Shown here in pieces: positions 28,385 through 38,675 of a DNA stretch of 64,000 bases. The translations under genes and the position numbers were made by a program. The stretch lies in assembly GCA_963277665.1 (NCBI GenBank), contig OY728119.1, positions 314,670,206-314,734,205 on the forward strand. Reading direction: 5' to 3'. This stretch comes from Viscum album. Its lineage: Eukaryota; Streptophyta; Magnoliopsida; Santalales; Viscaceae. The notes under the pieces were generated by a model. It was not told the origin of the DNA. It saw only the letters and a program-made list of their open reading frames with translations, and made no database searches. Numbering within the stretch: the stretch's first letter is position 1; each line of letters begins with the position of its first letter.

Positions 28385-28396
28385 CGGTATCATAGG
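28385..28396 (+). other. Primer-binding site of H, initiator tRNA-Met type
   Basis: CGGTATCATAGG differs at three bases from the plant tRNA-iMet complement TGGTATCAGAGC. It lies two bases after the 5' LTR end. Confidence 0.75.
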
Positions 28397-28879
28397 AACG
28401 GTTTGGTAAACTTGGGAACTAGGATTAGGGAACCTTAGAGAAAATATCAAGTATGAGACTAAGTACAATAAGCACACATGAAGCTTTGTAAAATGTATAG
28501 ATCCCATAAGATATGATTTTAGTTTAAATTTCATAAATGATGAAGTTATTTATTCATGACTCACTGACTTAGATTTTGTTGTATCCTATTATATTTTTAT
28601 AAAATGGTGGGAACTAGGAGAAACTAAGACAACAACCCGTGTGAGGGCCAATGCAGCGATTGCTTGAATGACACCCCAATAACTTGGGAGGTGGAGTTCA
28701 AAACTTCCTGGAATTATTTTCCTAGCTATATCATGTTATGAATAAGAACCTGAATATTGGGTAATTTTCTCCTTAACCTAAGTGGGAGTAGCTAGCTATC
28801 GAGTGTTTTATGTGGCAACAACCATCGACATTTATTGGATCTTCTGATCTACTAGTTACAGAATAGTGGGCAAACTCCA

Positions 28880-29600
28880 TGGTGAAGATATTTTCTATGC
28901 TTCACTATTATGAGATGGATAATATGACACTGTCCATTTATTGTTTAGATGGACAGGCAGATCAGTGGTTTTTTTTGATTAAGAACACCAAGCCATGAGA
29001 TGAAATTTAATAGATATAATTGGAAGAGTTTAAGATCATCTTTCATAATAAGTATTTACCAAAAAATCATCATACGAAGATGGATAGAGAATTCATAGAG
29101 CTCAATTAAAAATAATGAGAATATATTGCAATCGACGAAGTGAGTTTCACAAGGATTTCAAGGTATGATTTGGGTTTTGTTATTAACAATGATATAAAAA
29201 TTGATAGATTCAATAGTAGATTAAAATCATTCCTTTGAAAGACTCTTGTAATTCGAGACTTGGGAGTTGTGAAGAATTATTTCAGTGTGCCCTCAAAGTG
29301 GATATGGATTTTGGAGAATGGTCTCATGAATATGTTGATAAGAAAAAACGGGGTTATCCTGGAGGATCTAATGATAAAGGTGGGAAGAAAACTCACCAAA
29401 CCACATGAAAAAATTTGGGAAGATGCATCATGGGAGAAGCCAGAAAGTGACAGGGAAATGATTCAGGTTTGATAAAGATGGCCATAATTCTCAATAGTGT
29501 CAGAAATGATGTGAGAATGATAGAGAATGTGGTGTAACAAAGGAGAGAACCACCCATGGTCCAATGCTACAACTGTATGGATCACGAGAACTATGCAAGC
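28880..29600 (+). pseudogene. gag: Ty3/gypsy gag remnant of element H
   Basis: Capsid landmarks read in order: LSIYCLDGQADQWF (about 28930), like 'aa..L.G.A..WW'; then LEEFKIIFHNKYLPKNHH, like 'W..F...F...YFP...R'; then MDREFIELN and ISRYDLGFV, like 'REFLeL.QG..SV..Y...F.eLsRYaP'. A zinc knuckle follows at 29557-29598 (CYNC....N.AS stop C). Its histidine is replaced by asparagine and a stop falls before the last cysteine. The frame is broken by many stops. Confidence 0.8.
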
Positions 29601-29734
29601 TAGTGCACTAATCCTTGAGTCCCCAAGGGTAATTAGCATTAGCAGCCACCAATTACATAGAAATAAATGAAGTCCTATTCCATCACTACTATGAAAGTGG
29701 AACAAGATAATGAATTTTACAAGGTACACTTCTT

Positions 29735-30070
29735 ATTCACTCAACAAGGGAAAATTTCTTATTTTATTATGGTTCTACGAATTTATTTATATCATTTATG
29801 TTTTCTAGAACTATATAACTAAATCCCCAATACCTTGAGGTAATTATATCTATAAAAAATCATAGTTTTTCAATCATTCCAACCAAAGTGTTTTAATCTT
29901 CTTTTATTAGCATATGTGGGAAGATTCTTCTAGGGAGTCTTGTGACACTTCCCATGGTGTAATTTGAGGCTATAATGGGAATAGATTGGATCTCTCTATA
30001 TAGAGTACATTTAAACTGTCTGGAAAAGAAAATATCTTTTAAAATTTTGAACCATCCCATACTCATCTAT
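29735..30070 (+). pseudogene. Ty3/gypsy aspartic protease remnant of element H
   Basis: Protease releases mature gag and pol. The active-site loop is reduced to YGSTNLFISFMFSR, where the family has 'fDSGATnSFIS..F', so the catalytic Asp-Ser-Gly is lost. Downstream ICGKILLGSLVTLPMV, FEAIMGIDWISLYRVHLNC and EKKISFKI follow the canonical 'f.vImGmDWLs.y.v.idC..k.V.F' pattern. The domain lies directly between the zinc knuckle and RT. Confidence 0.8.
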
Positions 30071-30289
30071 AAATACAAAGAAGATCCTGACTCATTATTA
30101 TAAAATATCCAATAGTGTGGGTTTTGATTCCCTGTACAAAGGTATACCTTGACTAGATGGTTGAGTCAAAGAAAACTGTCAATCTAGTGGAAATGCACTT
30201 TGTGAGGGAATACAATGATGTATTTACTAAAGAGTTACCCAGAAGATCACCAGATCGTGAGGTATAGTTATCAATAGAACTCATAACCA

Positions 30290-30960
30290 GAGTAACTCCT
30301 ATCTCAAAGTGTCCATATAGGATGGATCCTTTCAAATGTGACGATATAAAGAAACTAATGCAAGAGAATTTACACAAAGGGTTCATACGCCCTAGGGCAT
30401 CACCTTGGGGTATACCAGTGCTCTTTGTGAAGAATAAGGATAGATCAATGTGGTTGTCTATTGATTTTTGGAAACCCGTCAAGATCACCATAAATAATAA
30501 GTTTCATATTCAAATGATTGATGACTTTTCCGATTAGTTAAGAGGATATCAATACTTCTCATAGTTGGATATTATTTCTGGATATCATCAGCTAAATGTG
30601 AATATATAAGATATTCAGAAGACTTACCTTCTGTACTAGGTATAGAAACTATGTGATTTTGGTGATGCCCTTCGAACTTATTAATTCCCATAAAATCTTC
30701 CTAGATTTGATGAATACAATCTATAGACATTACCTCAATAAATTTTTGGTAGTGTCTTTTTTGATATTCTCATATACTTCAAGAGAAAGTACCAACACGA
30801 AGAACATATAAGACTCATGTTATCGTCATTGAGAAAGGAGAAGTTGTATGCCAAGTTCAGCTAGTGTGATTTTTATATTAAGCAAGTCACCTTCTTGGGA
30901 CATGTGATCACAAGTGAGAGAATTTCTATGGACCCTTCAAAAATAATGGCAATTGAGGAA
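30290..30960 (+). pseudogene. pol: Ty3/gypsy reverse transcriptase remnant of element H
   Basis: The N-terminal half is open at 30322-30534: KKLMQENLHKGFIRP, SPWGIPVLFVKNKD, LSIDFWKPVKITINNKF, matching 'l.eLl.kGfIRPS.SPWGaPVLFVkKKDG..RlciDYR.LNkvTi.NkYP'. Then LDIISGYHQLNV, DILIYFK, KEKLYAKFS..DFYIKQVTFLGHVI and ISMDPSKIMAIEE. The catalytic box keeps only one of its two aspartates (FFDILIY in place of FIDDILIY), with a frameshift beside it. The last landmark, FVRKFSRFSSPLNK, ends near 31070. Confidence 0.9.
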
Positions 30961-31248
30961 TAGACCAAACCCTCTAGTTTCACAGAAATCTATAGCTTTA
31001 TTGTATTAGCTTGGTGCTACCGACATTTTGTGAGAAAGTTCTCACGATTTTCAAGCCCTCTAAATAAGTGACCAAGGAAAGGGGTAAATTATGTCTGTGT
31101 TGAAGAATATAAGGAAATATTCAAATAGATAAAGTGAAGGCTAATCACTACTCTTATAATTATATTACCAAGGAGTTGAAAATGTTTTGGGACATACAGT
31201 GATGCTTCAAATAAAGTCTTGGGTTTTGTACTCATGTAAGATCATAAT
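30961..31248 (+). pseudogene. RNase H remnant of H, part before the insertion
   Basis: RNase H degrades the RNA strand during copying. The frame at 31195-31248 reads YSDASNKVLGFVLM, stop, DHN, matching 'YSDASn.GLGcVLMQDgk'; the first catalytic aspartate is present and the stop replaces a CAG. The last three codons (GAT CAT AAT) run into the target duplication of element I. The sequence continues in frame at 38676. Confidence 0.85.
31244..31248 (+). repeat. Target-site duplication of element I, left copy
   Basis: ATAAT immediately before TGTAACACCCC. The identical right copy is at 38671-38675, directly after GGGTCGTTATA. Removing one copy plus the element restores the RNase H frame exactly. 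Confidence 0.95.
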
Positions 31249-31410
31249 TGTAACACCCCAAATTTTGGAAATAAATATAGAATGCAATTATATAATCTAT
31301 CCACTTCTATGTTTTGAATTTCAAGAAATGGACATCTATAGTTGTGCTCAGTAAGTCATTTAGAGTCTGATAGATTTAACTTGTTTTTTTGGGTGAATAG
31401 TAAAATACCC

Positions 31411-31465
31411 TTATGAATAGTAATATGAATAGTAATATGAATAGTAATATGACCTCATAAATAGT
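31411..31465 (+). repeat. Short TATGAATAGTAA tandem repeat in LTR of I
   Basis: The 12-bp word TATGAATAGTAA recurs about three to four times, followed by a decayed unit. The same array is in the other LTR (about 36116-36172) and a sparser version occurs in the H 3' LTR near 40790. Confidence 0.75.
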
Positions 31466-31921
31466 AAATATTATTATTATTTTATTTTCCCAATGAAATA
31501 GGATAATTGGATCTTAATTAATTTTCCAATGTAACATAAATCTAATTGCACTTCAATATTGTTATTTTTCGAATTAACTATGACCTTATTTAAAAATTAA
31601 ATTAATAATATTTAGAATTTTTTTTTGAAAAATGGATTTCACTTTTGAATTTTACATGTCGAAAAATGGTAGGGGTGAATTTTTGGGATTTTTCTGAAAT
31701 TCTAGAATTTTTGATGAATAGTGAAATACGATAAAATACCGTATATACAAATTATTAGTTAAATACACTATTCATGACATCATAAGTGATGAAAGGCCAA
31801 TTTCTTTGAACTCACATGATAATATAACTATTTAGGGTCACTTTCATTGATATTATTCATAGTCTTGAAACAAATATTATAATAATGATTAAAATAATCT
31901 AAAATACCTCCCCTCCTCCAC

Positions 31922-31929
31922 TATAAATA
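31922..31929 (+). promoter_or_regulatory. TATA box of 5' LTR of I
   Basis: TATAAATA in the context CCTCCACTATAAATACCACC, followed by pyrimidine-rich sequence (CTCCCCTCTTCCTCCC). The same arrangement is at 36626. Confidence 0.75.
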
Positions 31930-33129
31930 CCACCCACACTCCCCTCTTCCTCCCACACCTCTCAAGCCCTGAGAATTGTCTAATTTCTTCCAAATTCCCT
32001 CCCCAATAATTTCCCCACGTCCTATAGATTCTGGTCTCACCAAAAGACCAAAACCAAATCCCTTAAGGAGGATCTCAAGGAGAAGAGATCAAGAGGTAAA
32101 CAACCACTTTTATTTTCATTATTTTCTTTCATTTTATGTTAATCTCATCCATTACCTTTGTCTTGTGTTGAGATATTTCATTAAATATTTCCTCTTACTG
32201 TCCATATTATGCATGAATGATGAGATTTTCCATTAATCTCATCAAACTATTTTTCTGAAATTTTAAGAGTCGTCGTTAGGCTGCCGAATTTTCGTGAGAA
32301 ATTTCTCAATATTTTCTTTTCTTTAATGATTCCTTTTTATTGTTTTTTTACTCCCTCTTATCCAAGAGGCATTAAATCTCCAGAATCATTTATGTTCATT
32401 ATGTTCTAATGTTTATGGAAAATTACTCATCATTATTCTTCTCCTCTTCCACTTATTTAAAGAATAAAAAACATTGTCAATTTGTGTCGAATTACCGATA
32501 TCGTGGACGATGTATTTCAATTTCCATTAATTCTATCAATCCTGGTCATGAAACCATTTATATGGTTGAACCAGGTTATAATATATGTTTTATGACTCAT
32601 ATATGGTTTTGGAATTCTTTTCTACTCACGGTTCTAATTTATATGACTAAATGAGGTTGTTATTTTCAAAGAACCACTTAAATGATCTAAACGAACATAA
32701 TTAATGTTTTAACTCAGGAATCATCCTCATATAAAGAATGAAAGTGATAAATGGTATAATTTATGGTACTAAAAATATGTAAATACTACTCCATTTCAAT
32801 TATGGAGTTTTACTTCCAATCAACAAGAACGATTCATTATGAACTGATTGTGAAAATCATAAAAGAACTCACCCAAAATAATGCATGGAACAAAATACTA
32901 ACAACTAATGGGTGAAATGAGGTTATGAAATGACCATATAAGATGTTATAAATATGAATATGTTTCTATAAAATATTAATAACACTCTTTTAACCATTAT
33001 ACAGGAGTTTTAAACAAGTTCAAAGTAAGACATGCCTAAGGTATGGGAATTCTTAACCCGATTTCCATTCTTTGGGTTAACCTTCTACTTTATTATTTAT
33101 GTGATATATAAATTGTTTGTGTTATGGGT

Positions 33130-33589
33130 ATCAATAGAAGTTTAGTAGAACACTCAGAAACTAGATTAGCAAATTTTATGTAGGTAACAAATCCCTAAGA
33201 TAGTATTTGAGGACAAATGTACAAGAACATCCTGGTATTTTTGTAAGGAATAGAATATGTTAATACTTCTAGTAAATACATCCTTGTCTGGATACGAGAA
33301 GGTAGAGGATGCTGTGGCACAGATGTACCTAGGTGTAAAACCAAAAAACACCTCTTTGATATAGACTATAACAGTAACTTGTACACGACAATGGGCCTTG
33401 AATCACACTCGGTTACGACATTCCCGGGGTATATGCTTAAGATAATTCATATTTTTTTTACAAGCCATTATAAGGGAGTTAATGTAAATTTTCCTCATAG
33501 TATTGGGGTTGAATAAATTTGGAAACCAGAACTGAACAATTAAAAACTTTCTTAAACAATACTAAGAGATAATTTTTCTTAATTTTCAG
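33130..33589 (+). other. Unmatched segment between truncated 5' LTR and first F-box unit
   Basis: This has no counterpart in the 3' LTR. It contains a 61-codon open frame on minus (33166-33351) that I do not recognise, and a relatively CG-containing piece near 33390-33440. The last 30 bases are A/T-rich and end TTTTCAG, directly before the first F-box ATG, resembling an intron end. It may be leader sequence carried along with the captured gene. Confidence 0.5.
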
Positions 33590-34219
33590 ATGGAAAATAA
33601 AGGTAAAAGTCTTTTGACCCTTCCCATGGAAATCCATGAGACTATAATAATGAAGTCATGTATGGAAGACTATAAACCCTTTGGAAAACTCTGACTATCT
33701 TGCATGCTTCTTTAAAAAGTTTTGAACAAATCAAATGTCCTTCAAATATTCTGGGGATTGGAAGTTGTGAATAACCAAATGGCCAATGCACTGCTCAATA
33801 ATTATAAAAAGAAAGGGAAGTACTACGAGGGACTCTTCATGTGTTTCACCCTGAATAAGAAATGGTTGGCCATCATGGCTTTCGGATAAGCCGCAAAGGA
33901 GCTGGACTTCTGCGCAGTCTTTATGTACCTAATCTTGTGTTTCAGCTTTCTTAGGGACCTCTGTGATTTTGAATCTTTCATTGACTCCTTCAAATATGAT
34001 GTGGTTCGAAATATCTTTAGGAACCAAATCCAAGCGTATATTGCAAAACTTGATGTTACCCATTCCTATCTCTGGGAAACCACCTGTATCAAACGAGAGC
34101 TTGGGGTTAAGCACGATCAAAATTGTTGAAAGTGTATTTGGGAAGAGGAGACATGTGAGCTTTGTTCTGCGCTAGGATTAGAGTTGAATAAAACCTTCCT
34201 CCTTAGGCGGTGTAGGTAG
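33590..34219 (+). pseudogene. F-box-like unit 1 inside element I
   Basis: F-box proteins recruit targets to SCF ubiquitin ligases through SKP1. One frame of 209 codons runs from the ATG to a terminal TAG with four internal stops and no frameshift. The N-terminus has LLTLPMEIHETIIMKSC (F-box-like, about residues 8-25). The centre has KKGKYYEGLFMCFTL (about 77-91). The C-terminus has C-stop-KCIWEEE with ALGLEL. The centre and end recall the plant At2g35280/At1g67623-like F-box proteins, from memory. The start is chosen because the same ATG-plus-LP pattern occurs in units 2 and 3. This is the most decayed of the three. Confidence 0.65.
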
Positions 34220-34428
34220 AGGGACATCACCAACGATGTCAGGAAGTCCATACTAATGTATTGTGAAAGGGAGCAAGAGATTGTGTAATTTCGTGAGTTT
34301 TATAAATCATGTCTAAATGAATGATGTTGTACACTCTTTTTTGATATGTTTTTATATAAAACAAAAACATGGTTTAAAATGGAATTTCCATTCTGAATAT
34401 TGATTTACTAAAACTTTTCAGATAGAAT

Positions 34429-35015
34429 ATGAGTCAACCAACCAATATTTTATCACTACCTACCGAGTTGTTAGAGACTATAATTGTCAAGACATGCTCT
34501 GAAGAGGACCAGCCCTCTGCCAACATACGTCTGACTTGTAAACTACTCTATTGGGAAAAAATCGTCCAAAAATTCTCCATATTTACCAAGGAAGAAATCA
34601 GGTCTATTACCGTATTGCATATGCACAATTTGATGCATATAGGAAAAGAGGGAAGTATCATGAAGCTCTTTTTCTATGTTTCACTCTAGCTGATAACTAC
34701 CGAGATGTGGGTAAATTTCTAGAATCTTCTTTGGATGGTGACCATCGAGTGACCTACCTATTTCAGATCCTTAGTTTTACTGCATACGAAGAACTTTATG
34801 ACATCAATATCATCAAGAATGATGTGGTGCATGGGAATTTTAGGGATTTAGTCTACACTGAAATTTCGAACCTCCACACTTATCATGCCTCTCTATGGAA
34901 GCCTGAGTGATTTAATCACAGTTTCGACCCTAGCTGTCTAGAGTGTGTCTGGGTTAAGGAAATCGAGCAGCTGAATACTACCTTAGGAATTCACCTGAGG
35001 TTGTCAACACCCTAG
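34429..35015 (+). pseudogene. F-box-like unit 2 inside element I
   Basis: This is the best preserved unit. The first frame (34429 to about 34600) gives ILSLPTELLETIIVKTCSEE, a good F-box start, and NIRLTCKLLYWEKIV. One frameshift near 34590-34600 leads to the second frame: YRIAYAQFDAYRKRGKYHEA, LFLCFTL, YLFQILSFTAYEELYD and, after a single TGA at 34911, FDPSCLECVWVKEIEQLN..LGIHL. The C-x2-C-x-W ending is shared with unit 3. About 195 codons in all, compact but normal for this type of F-box protein. The ATG follows CTTTTCAGATAGA, again intron-end-like. Confidence 0.75.
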
Positions 35016-35272
35016 CATCGGTGGTGTTCCCGGTAAAGAGACTTCTGGAGTGACGTGTGTGTAGTGTTGTGTATGGTTCTGGGAGATTGAAATCTTTGAA
35101 CTAGTTTGGGGATTCATGTATTGGAGGACTTGGGAAACCATTATCCCAATTTTACTTTTTGAACCATTGGTTATATAAGAATATAGCATGTTTTCTCTTC
35201 TTTTTGTTATCCTTTCATCAGTTATACTTTTAAATGAGTATCATTAGGTGAACTTTTATAATAAATTTTTAT

Positions 35273-35881
35273 ATGGAAGGAAAAACCCATATGTTGTCTC
35301 TTCCTGTGGTGATCCTTGAGAGAATTGCGATCAAAACCTGTGAAGAAGGGTACCTACCTCTCGTAAACATGCGAAAAACGTGTAAATAGATATATGTAGT
35401 GATAAACTGTCCGGAAATTCTCCGCACCTGTCAAGGGAATGATTCTATCAACTACCGCTTATCCATGGCACAATTGGCTGAGTACGAGTAAAGAGGAAAA
35501 TACCACGAAGGGATTTTCCTATGTTTCACCCTAGTAAGAAACTATACGGCTAGGTTATGTTTTCAAGAGGCTGCTTTAGAGGGAAACCATTGTGTAGATT
35601 ATGTGTACCAAATCCTTAGTTTTAGCCTGTACAACAATATCTATGACTTAGATGTCCTCAGTCAAGACATAGTTTGTCGAGTTCTTCGTATGTTGGTCCA
35701 TTCAGACATTTCCCAACATTGCACTGTTCGAGCCTCCCTCTAGAAGCCTGAGTGTCCGATGCAAGAGTTCAACCCCTTCTGTCTGAGGTGTGTCTGGGTC
35801 AGATAACTAGATGAGTTGAGCAACAATTTGGGTTTTACACTGAACGCACCTGAGGATCCTCTACAACAAGAGATGTGGTAA
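35273..35881 (+). pseudogene. F-box-like unit 3 inside element I
   Basis: A single frame from ATG to TAA (202 codons) has four internal stops and no frameshift. Segments: MLSLPVVILERIAIKTC (F-box-like), NMRKTCK, MAQLAEYE-stop-RGKYHEG, IFLCFTL, YVYQILSFSLYNNIYD, CLRCVWVR and ELSNNLGFTL. It aligns residue by residue with unit 2. The stops replace codons such as CAG or CAA by TAG or TAA. The same frame continues to a TAA at 35951, touching the 3' LTR, so the unit lies hard against the polypurine tract. Confidence 0.7.
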
Positions 35882-35940
35882 GAACGCCCGAGAGCATTGT
35901 TTTTTGGTTATGAAATGAATTGTGAGGACAGAATTATTCG

Positions 35941-35953
35941 AAGGAGGGAATAA
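35941..35953 (+). other. Polypurine tract of element I
   Basis: AAGGAGGGAATAA lies directly before the 3' LTR start TGTAACACTC. It resembles the tract of H (AAGGGGGAAGAA) at 40541. It also overlaps the extended reading frame of F-box unit 3. Confidence 0.8.
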
Positions 35954-36625
35954 TGTAACACTCTAATGTTTTTGAAATAAATATAGAATGCAATTTTATA
36001 ATCTCTCATCTTCAATGTTTTGAATTTCAAGAAATGGTCATCTAGAGTTATGCTCAGTAAGTCATTTGGATTCTGACAGAACAAACTTGTTTTTTAGGGA
36101 ATAGTAACATACCCTTATGAATAGTAATATGAATAGTAATATGAATAGTAACATGACCTCATAAATAGTAAATATAATTATTATTTTATTTTCCCAAGGC
36201 AATAGGATAACTGGATCATAATTAATTTTCCGATGTCAGATAGAACTAATTGCACTTCAATATTGTTATTTTTCAAATTAACCGTGACCTTATTTAAAAA
36301 TTAAATTAATAATATATAGGAAATTGTTTTTGAAAAATTTATTTTACTTTTGAATTCTACATGTCAAAAAATGGTAGGGGTGATGTTTTGGGATTTTTGT
36401 GAAATTCTATAATTTTTTGTGAATAGTGAAATACAATAAAATACCGTATATACAAATTATCAGTTAAATATACTATTCATGAAATCATAAGTGATGCAAG
36501 GACCCTTGCTTCGAACTCACATGATATTATCACTATTTAGGGTCACTTTCATTGAGATTATTCATAGTCTTGAAAAAATATTATAATAATGATTAAAATA
36601 ATCTATAATGCCTCCCCTCCTCCAC

Positions 36626-36633
36626 TATAAATA
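36626..36633 (+). promoter_or_regulatory. TATA box of 3' LTR of I
   Basis: TATAAATA after CCCCTCCTCCAC, identical in context to 31922. Confidence 0.75.
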
Positions 36634-38086
36634 CCACCCTCACTCCATCTTCCTCCCACACCTCTCAAGCCTTTAGAATTGTCTAATTTCGGCCAAATTC
36701 CCTCCACAATCATTTTCCCCACGTCCTAGAGGTGCGGGTCTCACCAAAAGACCAAAAACAAATCCCTTAAGGAGGATCTCAAGGAGAAGAGATCAAGAGG
36801 TAAACAACCTCTTTTATTTTCATTATTTTCTTTCATTTTATGTTATTCTCTTCAATTACCTTTGTCTTGTGTTGAGATATTTCATTAAATATTTCTCCTT
36901 ACTGTCCCTATTATGTATGAATGATGCAATATTCCATTCCTCTCATCAAACTATTTTTATAAAATTTTAAGAGACGTCGTTAGGCTGCCGAATTTTTGTG
37001 AGAAATTTCTCAAGATTTTCTTTTATTTCATTATTCATTTTTCTTCTTTACTCACCCCATCTTATCAAAGAGGCATGAAATCTCCAGGATCATGTATATT
37101 CATTATGTTCTCATGTTTATGGAAAATTAATCATCAGTATTCTTCTCCTCTTCCACTTATTTAAAGAATAAAAAACATTGTCCATTTGTGTCTAATTACC
37201 GACATCGTGGAAGATGTATTTTTAATTTCTATTAATTCTTTAAAGTCATATCATGATACCATTTATATAGTTGAAAAATGTTATAATATATGTTTTATGA
37301 CTCATATATGGGTCTATAATTCTTTTTTACTCGTGGTTCTAATTTATATGACTAAATGAGGTTGTCATTATCATAGAACCACTTAAATGATCTAAACGAA
37401 CATAATTAGTGTTTTAATTTATGAATCATCCTCATATAAAGAGTCAAAGTGATAAATGGTATAATTTATGGTATTGAAAATATGTAAATACTAATCTATT
37501 CCAATTCTGGAGTTTCACTTCCAATCAACAAGAACGATTCATCCTAAACCGATCATGAAAATCATAAAAAAACTCACCCAAAATAATTCAAGGAACAAAA
37601 TACTAACAACTAAGGGGTGAAATGAGGTTATGAAATGACCATATAAGATGTTATAAACATTAACATGTTTCTGTAAAATAATAATAACACTCTTTTAACC
37701 ATTATAAAGGAGTTTTAAACAAGTTTGATGTAAGGCAATCCTAAGGTATGGGAATTCTTAACCTGATTTCCATTCTTTGGGTTAACTTTCTACATTATTA
37801 TTTATGTGCTATTTAAATTGTTTGTGTGATGGGTTATATTTATATTATGTTTCATTATGTGTATTTACAGAGTATATACATATTCCATCCACTATATTAA
37901 GTCTCACTTCAAGTATATGATGTTTATAAGGGACTTTTCTTCTAAAATCCTCTTTTAAAATTCTGTTTTACAAGATTCAAAAGCAATGTTTTTATGCTAT
38001 TATTTTTGTTGTATGATAATGTTTTGGTTATTGGTCATTATTTATGATGAAGGGTGGGACCTATATTTCACACCAATGAATGTATG

Positions 38087-38170
38087 GTTACTCAATATGT
38101 AACTGCGATGGTTACACAAAGTAAGGTAGCCGTGAGGGTTACAAATTTTTAGGTAACCAAGATGGTTACA
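38087..38170 (+). repeat. GATGGTTAC-type short tandem repeat in LTR of I
   Basis: Degenerate units with the core GATGGTTACA and GGTAACC recur about every 28-30 bp. They lie in the LTR portion missing from the 5' copy, just upstream of the CTTACTGAGC box, like the minisatellites of other LTRs here. Confidence 0.6.
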
Positions 38171-38670
38171 AGATTATGTAAGTAATTTCCCAAGATACCG
38201 ATATGATTATATTTATGTCCTCATGTTTTTTTGATCTTGTGTAAATCTAAAGTTAAACTAAGTATGTATTTATGGGTGAAAATCATGTATTTTGAAAATG
38301 TTTTAATACGTTATGAGTATTCATGGACTAATGGGATTTTTCTTTCTTTTTCATACCTTACTGAGCTTTTGTGATCATCCCAAGTTTTTAAATGGTTTTT
38401 CACAGGTTAATGGATGTGTAATACAAGGAAGTAAGACATGTTAAATTTTGAAGAATTGTCAAGGATTCTTGTTTTAAGTTTTAATGTTGAATATTTTGAG
38501 AAAAATAGAAAATTGTTTTTATGGTATCCACTATGTAAAAATGTGTAATGTTATGAATGTATTATGTCCTAATTCTCTAAAGCTCTAAACTTTAAAAGAT
38601 CCTCAATTTAAAAGGATTTGTTTCTTGATTAAACTCAAGATTATGTATGTAATATTTCCGGGTCGTTATA

Positions 38671-38675
38671 ATAAT
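38671..38675 (+). repeat. Target-site duplication of element I, right copy
   Basis: ATAAT, identical to 31244-31248. Confidence 0.95.

Larger units (their letters stand above)
31249..33129 (+). mobile_element. 5' LTR of element I, truncated at its 3' side
   Basis: It aligns closely with 35954-37832 from TGTAACACCC through 'TTGTTTGTGTTATGGGT'. The last 838 bp seen in the 3' LTR (37833-38670) are absent here, together with the LTR end and PBS. Homology stops abruptly at 33129, so a deletion or template switch is likely. Confidence 0.8.
31249..38670 (+). mobile_element. Non-autonomous LTR element I carrying three F-box-like units
   Basis: Two direct LTR copies (31249-33129, truncated; 35954-38670, full) flank 2.8 kb of internal sequence. 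A perfect ATAAT duplication flanks the whole. No gag, protease, RT, RNase H or integrase motif occurs inside. The internal region instead holds three tandem F-box-like units, the third running to the polypurine tract. The LTRs resemble those of H (same TGTAAC start, promoter context and splice-like leader), so a related autonomous element could have supplied the proteins. The PBS is not visible because the end of the 5' LTR is missing. Confidence 0.85.
35954..38670 (+). mobile_element. 3' LTR of element I, full length (2717 bp)
   Basis: It starts TGTAACACTC and ends GGGTCGTTATA, where the terminal CA has become TA. The termini are imperfect inverted repeats (TGTAACRACCC type). It holds a TATA box at 36626, the 'CTTACTGAGC' box near 38360 and a degenerate GGTTAC array at 38087-38170. 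The ATAAT duplication follows at once. Confidence 0.9.

Noticed and set aside
30153..30491. 112-codon minus-strand frame
   Set aside because: It is the antisense shadow of the conserved reverse transcriptase segment of H.
37833..38670. Link between the 838-bp LTR segment missing from the 5' LTR of I and the 840-bp F-box period
   Set aside because: The sequences are unrelated, so the similar lengths are taken as coincidence.
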